From NCBI RefSeq assembly GCF_001429765.1, contig NZ_LMJB01000008.1, positions 2,835 through 66,834 of the forward strand: a stretch of 64,000 nt of DNA. The letters are read 5' to 3'. The DNA is from Flavobacterium sp. Root901 (GTDB taxonomy: Bacteria; Bacteroidota; Bacteroidia; Flavobacteriales; Flavobacteriaceae). The notes beneath the pieces were generated by a model. The model was given only the letters and a program-made list of their open reading frames with translations. It ran no database searches and was not told where the DNA came from. Positions 35,619-43,531 of the stretch are shown here, one piece after another; position 1 is the first letter of the stretch; the number at the start of each line of letters is the position of its first letter. A program made the position numbers and the translations under genes.

Positions 35619-36290
35619 TTGTCTTTCATTCTCAATATCGAAACCGCAACTAAAAATTGTTCTGTCTCAATTGCAAAAAATGGAGAAACGATTCTCTGTA
35701 AAGAAATCGCCGAAGAAGGATATTCGCATGCTGAAAAACTTCATGTTTTTATTGAAGAAGTTATTGCAGAATCCGGCATTTCTGTTCAGGATTTAAAAGC
35801 GATTGCGGTAAGTCAGGGACCAGGTTCGTATACAGGTTTACGAATTGGGGTTTCGGCAGCAAAAGGATTGTGTTTTGCTTTAAACATTCCCTTAATCGCG
35901 GTTGATACGTTACAAACTTTGGCTTCAAAAGCCAATGTTACAGACGGAAAAATTATTCCGATGCTCGATGCCAGAAGAATGGAAGTATACAGCGAAGTTT
36001 TTAATGCTGATTTAGAAGTAGAAAGAGCAATTAAAGCAGAGGTTATTACAGAAGATTCATTTTCAGAATATACTGAAAAACTTTATTTCGTTGGTGATTG
36101 TGCCGAAAAATGCAAACCGGTTTTAGCAAAAGAAAACTTTATCTTTTTAGAAGAAATTAAATACCCGTCGGCACGGGAAATGAGTAAAATCAGTTTCGAT
36201 AAATATCAAAAAAGCGACACTGTAGATGTCGCTTATTTTGAACCTTATTATTTGAAAGATTTTATGATGACACTGCCTAAAAAGCAGTAA
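35619..36290 (+). CDS. tsaB: tRNA threonylcarbamoyladenosine biosynthesis protein TsaB
   Basis: A 223-residue cytoplasmic ASKHA-fold protein that partners TsaD and TsaE in making t6A37 on tRNAs reading ANN codons. Family features are I-L-N-I-E-T-A-T-K-N-C-S-V at the start, then S-Q-G-P-G-S-Y-T-G-L-R-I-G and K-G-L-C-F-A. The start codon is TTG (35619); no in-frame ATG exists upstream of the conserved first strand. It stands 62 bp after the efflux genes and converges on mscS. Confidence 0.9.
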   Translation: MSFILNIETATKNCSVSIAKNGETILCKEIAEEGYSHAEKLHVFIEEVIAESGISVQDLKAIAVSQGPGSYTGLRIGVSAAKGLCFALNIPLIAVDTLQTLASKANVTDGKIIPMLDARRMEVYSEVFNADLEVERAIKAEVITEDSFSEYTEKLYFVGDCAEKCKPVLAKENFIFLEEIKYPSAREMSKISFDKYQKSDTVDVAYFEPYYLKDFMMTLPKKQ

Positions 36291-36297
36291 ATACCTT

Positions 36298-37113
36298 TTA
36301 TTTTTGAAGTGTAAACGGCTGAACAGAAATTCCTGCTTCATCTAAGGCTGTTTTACAATTTTCTAAAGTTTCAGAAAAAACAGCCCCGTAATTTGCATTT
36401 TTTGCCCATGGACGAACTGCAAAATCTACAGAACTAGCAGATAAATTCTTTACAAAAACTTCTGGTGCCGGGGTTTTAAGCACTTTTGGATTTTTGTTTA
36501 AGACATCAAGAAGAATGTCTTTTGCCTTTTTGATATCAGAATCATAAGAAACAGAAAAGGTCAAATCAGCTCTTCTTTCTCCCTGCATTGAGTAATTAAT
36601 AATTGTTCCGTTTGATAAAGCACCATTTGGAACAAAAACAGTCTGATTATTTCCGGTAAGCATTTTGGTTACAAAAATCTGAATCTCTAAAACTGTTGCA
36701 ATTACACCTTGAGCCTCAATTGTATCGCCAACTTTAAAAGGTTTAAAAACGATAATCAGCATTCCGCCGGCAAAATTAGAAAGTGAACCCTGCAGCGATA
36801 AACCAACCGCTAGTCCCATCGCACCTAAAATCGCAACAAACGAAGAAGTCTCAATTCCGAGTTTTGAAATAAAAGTTACAAACAGCAAAATTCGAAGTGC
36901 CCATAACAAAATATCGGCAAGGAATTTTGTTAAAGTCGGGTCAAGATTTCTCTTAACCATGATTTTTCTAATGATTCTGTTTATTAATCTGATGGCATAT
37001 AAGCCGACAAATAAAATTAAAAAAGCTGAAATTAATTTAGGCGAATAATCAAGCAGTACTTCTATATACCTGCTGGCATAACTGCTAAATTGATCTGAAT
37101 TGATTTTGTCCAT
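36298..37113 (-). CDS. small-conductance mechanosensitive channel, MscS family
   Basis: A 271-residue inner-membrane channel with three helices. The pore-lining third helix is recognisable in the Gly/Ala-rich G-A-M-G-L-A-V-G-L-S-L-Q-G-S-L-S-N-F-A-G-G (about 100-120), followed by the beta domain (V-G-D-T-I-E-A-Q-G) and alpha/beta domain. Such channels open on hypo-osmotic shock to release solutes. The start was placed at 37113 (M-D-K-I-N-S-D-Q-F) because the longer reading to 37143 translates through a terminator hairpin. Confidence 0.9.
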   Translation of the reverse strand: MDKINSDQFSSYASRYIEVLLDYSPKLISAFLILFVGLYAIRLINRIIRKIMVKRNLDPTLTKFLADILLWALRILLFVTFISKLGIETSSFVAILGAMGLAVGLSLQGSLSNFAGGMLIIVFKPFKVGDTIEAQGVIATVLEIQIFVTKMLTGNNQTVFVPNGALSNGTIINYSMQGERRADLTFSVSYDSDIKKAKDILLDVLNKNPKVLKTPAPEVFVKNLSASSVDFAVRPWAKNANYGAVFSETLENCKTALDEAGISVQPFTLQK

Positions 37114-37124
37114 TATATTGTAAG

Positions 37125-37152
37125 AATAAAAAAACCTTCTCAAAGAGAAGGT
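37125..37152 (-). terminator. terminator after the acidic small gene, just before mscS
   Basis: On the minus strand an 8-bp stem ACCTTCTC / GAGAAGGT (37152-37145 with 37141-37134) and 3-base loop are followed by seven T. It ends the transcript of the gene at 37204-37476 only ~12 bp before the mscS start, leaving little room for a separate mscS promoter. Confidence 0.75.
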
Positions 37153-37203
37153 ATATTAGTGCTGCAAATATAAATATATTTTATTTTTTGAAAAGGATTT
37201 CAA

Positions 37204-37476
37204 TTACTTATCTTCTTCTGAATCTCCATCAGTTACTGCGTCTTCGCTGACATCGACTACAGTTTCAGAAACAAGTGCATAATCAGGATTTGTATTTTCT
37301 GAAATCACTTCTTTTATCGAATCAAATACATCATGTATTAAATCGGCTGCATTTTCGAGAATAGGTTCTGCAGCTTCTTTGACGTCTTCAAAAGTATTTT
37401 CGGCTTCATCGGCTAAAACAGCAGTTGTTGCTTTTGCCGAGCCAAATAAATTGCTAAAAAATGATGATAATCCCAT
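37204..37476 (-). CDS. acidic small protein, 90 residues, unknown
   Basis: No family recognised with certainty. The product starts M-G-L-S-S-F-F-S-N-L-F-G-S-A-K and continues as amphipathic acidic helices (E-N-T-F-E-D-V-K-E-A-A-E-P-I-L-E-N-A-A), ending in a very acidic tail (D-G-D-S-E-E-D-K). There is no signal peptide. The helical part vaguely resembles YtxH/CsbD-like stress proteins. It lies beside mscS, but with a terminator in between, so a shared osmotic role is only suggested. Confidence 0.65.
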   Translation of the reverse strand: MGLSSFFSNLFGSAKATTAVLADEAENTFEDVKEAAEPILENAADLIHDVFDSIKEVISENTNPDYALVSETVVDVSEDAVTDGDSEEDK

Positions 37477-37561
37477 GGTTTTAAATTGATTAGTTTAGGT
37501 TACAATATTAATTATTTTTAAAGAAAAACAATTTAAATTCCGATTAATTAATTGGTATAAA

Positions 37562-37588
37562 AAAAGCGCCTCGTTTGAGACACTTCAA
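37562..37588 (-). terminator. terminator after nfu
   Basis: On the minus strand AAGTGTCTC pairs with GAGGCGCTT (two G-U pairs) around an AAAC loop, followed by a T run. It is 20 bp beyond the stop of the Nfu gene. Confidence 0.75.
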
Positions 37589-37607
37589 TCTTTTATTTAA
37601 TTACAAT

Positions 37608-38507
37608 TTATGCATTTAAAGCTTCAACTTTAATAGCTTCATCATTTAACATGCTTTTCAGCATATTTTCGATACCGCTTTTTAAAGTAAATGTTGATGA
37701 AGGGCATCCGCTGCACGCACCTTGCAATATTACTTTTACAGTTTTGTCGTCTTCGTTGTAAGAGTCAAAAGCAATATTTCCGCCATCAGCAGCAACCGCC
37801 GGTTTTACATATTCTTCTAAAATATTAATAATCTGCTGAGACGTAACATCTAATTTGTCAAAAGCTTCATCTTTTGTAACATCATTTTTAACAGTTGTCT
37901 GAATTAAACTTTCGTCAAGAACTGTTCCTCCGTTTTCGATAAACTGTTTAATGAACGTTCTTAATTCTAAAGTGATTTCTGACCAGTCATTAATATCATA
38001 TTTAGTAACAGAAATATAATTTTCATCAATAAATACTTCTTTTACGTAAGGAAACTTGAATAATTCCTGTGCCAGTGGAGAAGAAGCTGTCTGATCGATG
38101 TTTTTGTATTCAACGGCATTTCTCGTCAGCATTCTGCTTACAACAAATTTTAATGCTGCAGGGTTTGGAGTTGTTTCTCCATAAACTGTAATTGGTTGTT
38201 TTTTTGCTTTGTTTTCGTCGACTTTTATGATAACGCCGCCTTTGTCCACAAACGCTGCAATTTGCTCTGCAACATCCTCTTTAACATCATTCCATTCTAC
38301 AATACTGTATCTTTCGATTGCAATGAAATTTCCTGAAATGTAAACTGTTTTTACAAAAGGAAGATAGAATAATTGCTGTGCTAATGGCGAAGCTTGTGCT
38401 TCATCAATATTTTTAAATTCAAAGCTTTGATTTTGAGTAATAAAATCTTCAAATTCGAACTTTAAAATAGTCGGATTTTGAGTCTCTTTTATAGTGATTT
38501 TTGTCAT
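37608..38507 (-). CDS. NifU/Nfu family iron-sulfur carrier with two Nfu N-terminal domains
   Basis: A 299-residue cytoplasmic protein. Residues ~1-95 and ~104-196 are two copies of the Nfu N-terminal (scaffold) domain: T-Q-N-P-T-I-L-K-F versus T-T-P-N-P-A-A-L-K-F, and A-S-P-L-A-Q-Q-L-F versus S-S-P-L-A-Q-E-L-F. Residues ~222-290 are the NifU C-terminal domain with the cluster-binding G-A-C265-S-G-C268-P-S. It should accept Fe-S clusters and pass them to apo-proteins. The start was set at 38507 (M-T-K-I-T-I-K-E). A -7 box (TAAATTTG, minus strand 38530-38523) lies 15 bp upstream. Confidence 0.93.
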   Translation of the reverse strand: MTKITIKETQNPTILKFEFEDFITQNQSFEFKNIDEAQASPLAQQLFYLPFVKTVYISGNFIAIERYSIVEWNDVKEDVAEQIAAFVDKGGVIIKVDENKAKKQPITVYGETTPNPAALKFVVSRMLTRNAVEYKNIDQTASSPLAQELFKFPYVKEVFIDENYISVTKYDINDWSEITLELRTFIKQFIENGGTVLDESLIQTTVKNDVTKDEAFDKLDVTSQQIINILEEYVKPAVAADGGNIAFDSYNEDDKTVKVILQGACSGCPSSTFTLKSGIENMLKSMLNDEAIKVEALNA

Positions 38508-38650
38508 GGTAGTAATTTTTTGCAAATTTACTAAAGTTATTTTCTACTATTACCTATATTTGATTTTTTAATAAAATAATTAAGACTCTATTCAAATAAT
38601 TCGTACTAAATTATTGAGAGTGTAAAAATTAGACTAACTAGCCACCCATT

Positions 38651-39640
38651 ATGAAATTAAAAATCAAGTTATTAATTGTTTTTTTAATAACGACTTTTTA
38701 TACTTACTCTCAAGAAGGAATTCCGGTTTATTCAGATTATTTATCAGATAATTATTACTTAATCCACCCTTCAATGGCAGGTGCGGCTAATTGTGCAAAA
38801 ATCAGACTGACAGCCAGAAAACAATGGTTTGGTCAGGAAGACGCGCCTTCTTTGCAAACATTGAGTTTTAATGGAAGAATAGGAGAACGTTCAGGAGCAG
38901 GTATTATTGTTTTTAATGATAAAAACGGGTATCATTCAGAAAAAGGAGTAAAGCTTACTTACGCGCATCATATTATGTTTTCAAGAGACGAAGTTGATTT
39001 GAATCAGCTTTCTTTTGGTATCAGCGGCGGATTGATTCAAAGTCAGTTAGATGAAACAAAATTTGGAGGAACTTTCGATCCAATTGTTTTTGGTTCTATT
39101 CAAAAAGATTCTTATTTCAATTTAGATATTGGTGCATCTTATAATTATTTGGATTTTTATGTTCATGCAACAGTTCAGGGTGTGCTTGAAACCCGAAGGA
39201 AATTGTATACGGATTACGAAAATGATAACTTAAGAAAATATCTTTTAAGCGCTGGTTATGTTTTTGGTAAAAGCGATAAAATTACATGGGAGCCTTCTGT
39301 TTTATTTCAAATGTTTGATCAGACAAAAGAAAAAACAATTGATGTAAACATGAAAGTTTATAAAAATTTGGATTTTGGAAGTTTATGGGCTGCGCTGTCT
39401 TATAGAAGAAGTTTCGACGGAACACAATTGAACGCAGGAAATGGAGTTTCTTCTCAAAAATTGCAATATTTCACTCCAATTGTAGGCGTGAATTTTAAGA
39501 ATTTTATGTTTGCATACACTTATTCTCAGGTTATGGGAGATGTAAAATTTGATACAGGGGGTTATCATCAGATAACTTTGGGAGTAAATTTATTTTGCAA
39601 AAAAGAACGTTACGATTGTAATTGTCCGGCAATTAATTAA
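38651..39640 (+). CDS. PorP/SprF family type IX secretion membrane protein (orphan)
   Basis: A 329-residue outer-membrane barrel with a signal peptide (to ~20, Y-T-Y-S-Q). The PorP/SprF pattern is present: Y-x-D-Y-L-S-D-N-Y-Y-L-I-H-P-S-M-A-G-A, then R-K-Q-W-F-G-Q-E-D-A-P and S-G-A-G-I-I-V-F-N-D. Unlike the copy at 2666, no large type B adhesin lies beside it. It is either an orphan serving a cargo elsewhere or a structural PorP. The closing segment is cysteine-rich (C-K-K-E-R-Y-D-C-N-C-P). It is followed after 9 bp by a carbonic anhydrase-like gene. Confidence 0.85.
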   Translation: MKLKIKLLIVFLITTFYTYSQEGIPVYSDYLSDNYYLIHPSMAGAANCAKIRLTARKQWFGQEDAPSLQTLSFNGRIGERSGAGIIVFNDKNGYHSEKGVKLTYAHHIMFSRDEVDLNQLSFGISGGLIQSQLDETKFGGTFDPIVFGSIQKDSYFNLDIGASYNYLDFYVHATVQGVLETRRKLYTDYENDNLRKYLLSAGYVFGKSDKITWEPSVLFQMFDQTKEKTIDVNMKVYKNLDFGSLWAALSYRRSFDGTQLNAGNGVSSQKLQYFTPIVGVNFKNFMFAYTYSQVMGDVKFDTGGYHQITLGVNLFCKKERYDCNCPAIN

Positions 39641-39649
39641 AATTTGGTT

Positions 39650-40171
39650 ATGCTTATTAAATCTGTAAACGGAAAATCGCCTTCTATTCCAGAAGATTGT
39701 TATGTTGCTGAAAACGCAACAATTGTTGGAGATGTTTCTTTTGGAGACTCTTGCAGCGTTTGGTTTAATGCTGTTGTTCGCGGAGATGTTCATTTTATTA
39801 AAATAGGAAATAAAGTAAACATTCAGGATGGTGCAATAATTCATTGTACGTATCAAAAGCATCCGACAATTATAGGAAATAATGTTTCGATTGGCCATAA
39901 TGCAATTGTGCACGGATGTACCATTCATGACAATGTTTTAATTGGAATGGGCGCTATCGTTATGGATAATTGTGTAGTAGAAAGTAATTCTATTATTGCG
40001 GCCGGAGCGGTTTTAACTCAAAATACAGTCGTTCCTGCGGGAACAATTTTTGCGGGAGTTCCTGCCAGAAAAGTGAAAGATATTGATCAATCTGATTTTG
40101 CGGGCGAGATCGAGCGTATTTCAAATAATTACGTAATGTACTCAGGCTGGTTTAAAAACGAAGAACAATAA
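39650..40171 (+). CDS. gamma carbonic anhydrase family protein
   Basis: A 173-residue left-handed beta-helix protein. Hexapeptide repeats run from ~15 to 140, and metal-site histidines appear in I-I-H-C-T-Y-Q-K-H-P and I-G-H-N-A-I-V-H-G-C. Such proteins form trimers that bind Zn or Fe; many are annotated PaaY/YrdA-like and their substrate is often unproven. The start was set at ATG 39650, two codons after a possible TTG. It sits 9 bp after the PorP/SprF gene, so they are probably co-transcribed. Confidence 0.9.
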   Translation: MLIKSVNGKSPSIPEDCYVAENATIVGDVSFGDSCSVWFNAVVRGDVHFIKIGNKVNIQDGAIIHCTYQKHPTIIGNNVSIGHNAIVHGCTIHDNVLIGMGAIVMDNCVVESNSIIAAGAVLTQNTVVPAGTIFAGVPARKVKDIDQSDFAGEIERISNNYVMYSGWFKNEEQ

Positions 40172-40176
40172 TAAAA

Positions 40177-40257
40177 AATTCCTATATAAAAATTCCAGAT
40201 TCCAATTGTTTGACAACGCATTACAACTTGGAATTTGGAATTTTTATATTGGAATTT
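40177..40257. repeat. long interspersed inverted repeat between convergent genes
   Basis: A 21-bp stem (40185-40205 with 40228-40248) has only one G-U pair, a 22-base loop and an outer AAATTCC/GGAATTT pairing. It fills the 91-bp gap between the carbonic anhydrase and the LytTR regulator genes. The TTGGAATTTGGAATTT motif is one I associate with repeated intergenic hairpins in Flavobacterium. It may serve as a bidirectional terminator. Confidence 0.7.
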
Positions 40258-40262
40258 AAGCT

Positions 40263-40979
40263 TTATAAATTGATCTTTTCGAAGAAAGCACTTTTATAGC
40301 TTTCACTAATAGGGATTCGTTTGTCGCTGATTAAAACCTTATTTTTTTGAATTGATTTTACGTGCTTTATATTTATAATATACGATCTGTGAATTCTCGA
40401 AAATCCTTTATTCGAAAGCAGATTTTCAAGCTTTATTAAACTAATCAGAGTCAGTGTAAACTTATTATCTGTGGTGTAAATTTTAACGTAATCCTTCAAT
40501 CCTTCAATAAACAAAATATCCGAAAAATTCATTTTTACGTTTTCATATTCAGCTCTTACAAACATAAAATCCTGTTCTGCTTCCGGAGTTGGATTTGTTT
40601 CGGCAATTGCCTGAACAGGAACTGATGGATTATTAATTTGCTGTGCCCTTACAACTGATTTTAAAAAGCGATGGAAAGGAATCGGCTTAACCAAATAATC
40701 GACTGCACCAAGATTAAAGCCTTCTACAGCATAATCAGAATAAGCAGTTGTAAAAATGACCAGAGGTTTTTTTTCTATTGTATTTAAAAAATCTATTCCG
40801 GAGAAATGCGGCATTTGAATGTCCAGAAAAATCAAATCAACATTATTTTGATTGATAAACGAAACGGCATCAATAGCATTATTAAAAGTACTAACCAATT
40901 CAAGCGTATCTACTTTACGGACAAAATCTTCTAACAATTCAACTGCTAAAGGTTCATCATCTATAATTACACATTTCAT
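40263..40979 (-). CDS. LytTR family response regulator
   Basis: A 238-residue cytoplasmic regulator. The receiver domain (~1-120) has D7-D8 and the phospho-acceptor Asp53 in L-I-F-L-D-I-Q-M-P. The LytTR DNA-binding domain (~140-238) has F-I-E-G-L-K-D-Y-V-K-I-Y and F-S-R-I-H-R-S-Y-I-I-N. It is the partner of the histidine kinase at 41098. A -7 box (TACTTTTG, minus strand 41024-41017) lies 38 bp before the start, so it may be transcribed separately from the kinase as well as with it. Confidence 0.93.
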   Translation of the reverse strand: MKCVIIDDEPLAVELLEDFVRKVDTLELVSTFNNAIDAVSFINQNNVDLIFLDIQMPHFSGIDFLNTIEKKPLVIFTTAYSDYAVEGFNLGAVDYLVKPIPFHRFLKSVVRAQQINNPSVPVQAIAETNPTPEAEQDFMFVRAEYENVKMNFSDILFIEGLKDYVKIYTTDNKFTLTLISLIKLENLLSNKGFSRIHRSYIINIKHVKSIQKNKVLISDKRIPISESYKSAFFEKINL

Positions 40980-41016
40980 CTGTTATAAATTAAGTTTTTA
41001 AATTTGTTTTGGCAGT

Positions 41017-41024
41017 CAAAAGTA
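41017..41024 (-). promoter_or_regulatory. -7 box before the LytTR regulator gene
   Basis: TACTTTTG on the minus strand fits TAnnTTTG. The same octamer stands before the first gene of this cluster (44398-44391). Confidence 0.35.
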
Positions 41025-41052
41025 GTTTTAAACCAATGAATTAAGTTCTAAA

Positions 41053-41098
41053 ATTATCATAAAAAGCTTAATTAAGTTTTAAATTTCAGATGATAATT
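41053..41098 (-). terminator. nested inverted repeats between kinase and regulator genes
   Basis: Outer arms AAATTATCAT and ATGATAATTT (10 bp, perfect) enclose an inner AT-rich palindrome CTTAATTAAG flanked by A and T tracts. The structure starts at the kinase stop codon. It may partly stop transcription between kinase and regulator. Confidence 0.45.
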
Positions 41099-42192
41099 TA
41101 AGTAGTTTTAATCTCATCCAGTTTTAGGTTTAAATGAACACGATAAAATTGATTGTCCTGATTAATAGTTAGTTCGTGTGCGTTTGGATAAAGTAAATCC
41201 AGTCGGCTTTGAATATTTACAAGTCCAATTCCAGAATTGTCAGGATCTTTTTCATAATTTTCAATAGTATTCTCAATCCAGAAATCAAGATTATTTTCAG
41301 AAATAAATATCTTAATTTTTACATGTGTGGCCCCTTTATAATCTGTTCCGTATTTAAAGGCATTTTCTACAAACGAAATTAAGAGCAAAGGCTCTATAAA
41401 CTTATTTTTTGTGTTTCCATGAACATTTATTACAATGTCTTCAATATTGTTAAGCCTGAGTTTTTGCAGTTCAATATAATTTTGAATATAATTAATTTCT
41501 TTCTCCAAAGCCACCGTTTTATTGTCTGTTTCGTAGAGCATATAGCGCATTAATTCAGATAAGGTTACGATGGCATCAGGCACCAAATCAGATTTTTTAT
41601 GAGCGAGCGAATAAATACTATTTAATGAATTGAATAAAAAATGAGGATTAGTCTGCTTGCGCAGATATATCAATTCTGTATTTGTCCGGTGTGTTTCGGC
41701 AATTAATTTATTTTGCTGGTTATTGTAGAACTCTGTTAAAGTCCTGATTACGGCACTTATGGTAATAATTAAAATATAGAAAAATGATGGCCCAATTTTG
41801 AAAAATAAAGGCTGTTTTGCTGGTGTAAAGAAGACTCTTCCTTTGTGTCCTTTATAAAGGTTAATCGCTTCGGGCGGAAACATTCTTGGTCTTGCGAGTC
41901 TAAATTCAGGAATAAAATAATTAATCCTGATAATCATGAAAACGGCTATAATCATGAAAATGAAAAGAAAATACTTCCAATATTTTTTTTGCAAAAGAAG
42001 AGCCGGCACCAGATAAAAATAATTCAGATAAAACAGCAAAATTCCTGTTGTCCATTGTACATAGAAATCATTATTGATTCTAAACGGACTTTCATAAAAC
42101 TGAATTAAGGAAGTCAGAATAAAGAAAATCCAAAGTATACCATGAAATAGTATTTTATTTGAATTTGTATTTTTAATGGCATCGATTTTCAT
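41098..42192 (-). CDS. LytS-type sensor histidine kinase
   Basis: A 364-residue membrane kinase. Four hydrophobic segments (~12-31, 45-65, 72-92, 135-152) form the sensor part, with a ~45-residue loop (R-P-R-M-F-P-P-E-A) between the third and fourth. The HisKA_7TM-less His_kinase domain follows: phospho-acceptor His184 in Q-T-N-P-H-F-L-F-N-S-L-N, N-box S-F-V-E-N-A-F-K-Y-G and G-box S-G-I-G-L-V-N-I-Q-S-R. It starts directly after the DUF4907 gene stop, which implies coupling, and so may read the state of the surface proteins encoded upstream. Confidence 0.92.
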   Translation of the reverse strand: MKIDAIKNTNSNKILFHGILWIFFILTSLIQFYESPFRINNDFYVQWTTGILLFYLNYFYLVPALLLQKKYWKYFLFIFMIIAVFMIIRINYFIPEFRLARPRMFPPEAINLYKGHKGRVFFTPAKQPLFFKIGPSFFYILIITISAVIRTLTEFYNNQQNKLIAETHRTNTELIYLRKQTNPHFLFNSLNSIYSLAHKKSDLVPDAIVTLSELMRYMLYETDNKTVALEKEINYIQNYIELQKLRLNNIEDIVINVHGNTKNKFIEPLLLISFVENAFKYGTDYKGATHVKIKIFISENNLDFWIENTIENYEKDPDNSGIGLVNIQSRLDLLYPNAHELTINQDNQFYRVHLNLKLDEIKTT

Positions 42193-42522
42193 TTATAATT
42201 TTATTTTTAATAAAATTAATTCATTTTTGGTTACCGTTGGCGATAAGTTATGTTTGAGTTTATCTATCACTAAATGAGCTGTTTTTAGCGCATCTTCTTC
42301 TGTCGAAAAACTCTTATTGTCATTTATAACAGGAATAATCGATTGCTTAATGAGGATTTTATTTTTATAAGAAATCGAATATCCCCAGCCTGAATTTGTT
42401 TTAAAAGATTCTGCTTTTAATGTTTCTTTTTTAGTACACGAAACAATGAGTAAGGCAAAAATCAAAAACAAGACATTCTTCTGGATTTTATTCCAGAAGA
42501 ATTGTGCCGTATTAATTGTCAT
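42193..42522 (-). CDS. DUF4907-like small lipoprotein
   Basis: A ~109-residue lipoprotein with lipobox L-I-V-S-C-T followed by a compact domain (T-N-S-G-W-G-Y-S-I-S-Y-K-N-K, K-Q-S-I-I-P-V, F-S-T-E-E-D-A-L-K-T-A). I believe this is the DUF4907 family, of unknown function. Starts at 42522 or 42537 are possible; both overlap the 3' end of the kelch gene, and 42522 gives an 11-base overlap. Its last base abuts the kinase gene. The position suggests a signalling accessory. Confidence 0.7.
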   Translation of the reverse strand: MTINTAQFFWNKIQKNVLFLIFALLIVSCTKKETLKAESFKTNSGWGYSISYKNKILIKQSIIPVINDNKSFSTEEDALKTAHLVIDKLKHNLSPTVTKNELILLKIKL

Positions 42523-43516
42523 CGTCGCTTTGTTCATCTTGCGGTCTAAATTCCCATGCATCATCAAAGTAAGTTGAGCCTACTCTTCCTAACATATAAA
42601 ACCCGCGATTGTTAATAGAAAAACCAACAGCATCTGTTCTCGTTGCGCCTTCCATTGGTGTTCTTTCTTCCCAAAGGTCTGTAGAAGGATTATATTCCCA
42701 AACTGTTTTAATGTTTTCCCCGCCTACAACATATCCTAATCCATTCATTGAGAAACTGGAAGCATTAGATCTTGTAATAGCATATTCATCATTCCATGAG
42801 TTATCATCATCTGTGTCTTTGTCAATATCTCTTTTTCTTGTCCAAAGATCAGTTGCAGGATCAAATTCCCAGAAATCTTCCTGATAAACACCATTGTTAA
42901 CCCCGGTTACTAAATATGCTTTATCTGAAATTATAAATACAGTTGCGTTACGTCTTTTGTTTCCGCTAAATCCGTTTACAAGAGTCCAGGTATTTGCCTG
43001 ATTGTCGTACTGATAAAAATCCTTTAAATAATTTCCGTCATAACCGGTTCCGAAAAAAGCTTTTCCGCCAGCCTGAAAACCAACAGCACCGTAACGGCCT
43101 GTTCCGCCAAAATCAGCTTTTTGAGTCCAGCTGTTGCTTGTTGGATCATATTGATAGAAATCTTTCAATTTATTAGTTCCATCATAGCCAAGGCCAACGT
43201 AACCTTTATCATTTAATGTAAAAGCAGATGCGGAACTTCTTCCAACTCCTGCAAAATTTGCTTTTTGTTCCCAATAATCCCCAGTCGAATTGTAAGCCCA
43301 TAAATCTTTTAAATATTCGTCTCCGGTATAACCGGTTGCCACATAAGCAAAATCTCCAATAACAAAACTTGTTGCACTAGATCTTGCAGGACCGTCAAAC
43401 GCAGACTTTTTAATCCAGTTTCCTATTAAATCTTCATCATCGTCGTTGCTGCAGCTTACAAAAAACAGGCTCGAAAGCAGGGTAGCGAATAATATTCCTT
43501 TTTTTAGATTATTCAT
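42512..43516 (-). CDS. kelch-repeat beta-propeller lipoprotein
   Basis: A 334-residue lipoprotein (signal peptide ending L-F-F-V-S-C-S-N-D-D-D). It consists of about six kelch-type blades of ~48 residues, each with Y-x-x-x-x-D-x-W-x-x-K-A-x-F-x-G and a following G-K/D-x-x-x-G-x-G-Y-D-G. This predicts a surface or periplasmic beta-propeller. The very acidic stretch after the lipid Cys (S-N-D-D-D-E-D) may act as an export-to-surface signal, as Asp/Glu-rich sequences do in Bacteroidota lipoproteins. Bound ligand unknown. It stands 15 bp after the barrel gene and overlaps the DUF4907 gene. Confidence 0.87.
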   Translation of the reverse strand: MNNLKKGILFATLLSSLFFVSCSNDDDEDLIGNWIKKSAFDGPARSSATSFVIGDFAYVATGYTGDEYLKDLWAYNSTGDYWEQKANFAGVGRSSASAFTLNDKGYVGLGYDGTNKLKDFYQYDPTSNSWTQKADFGGTGRYGAVGFQAGGKAFFGTGYDGNYLKDFYQYDNQANTWTLVNGFSGNKRRNATVFIISDKAYLVTGVNNGVYQEDFWEFDPATDLWTRKRDIDKDTDDDNSWNDEYAITRSNASSFSMNGLGYVVGGENIKTVWEYNPSTDLWEERTPMEGATRTDAVGFSINNRGFYMLGRVGSTYFDDAWEFRPQDEQSDDDN

Positions 43517-43531
43517 AGTGTATTAATTTAT

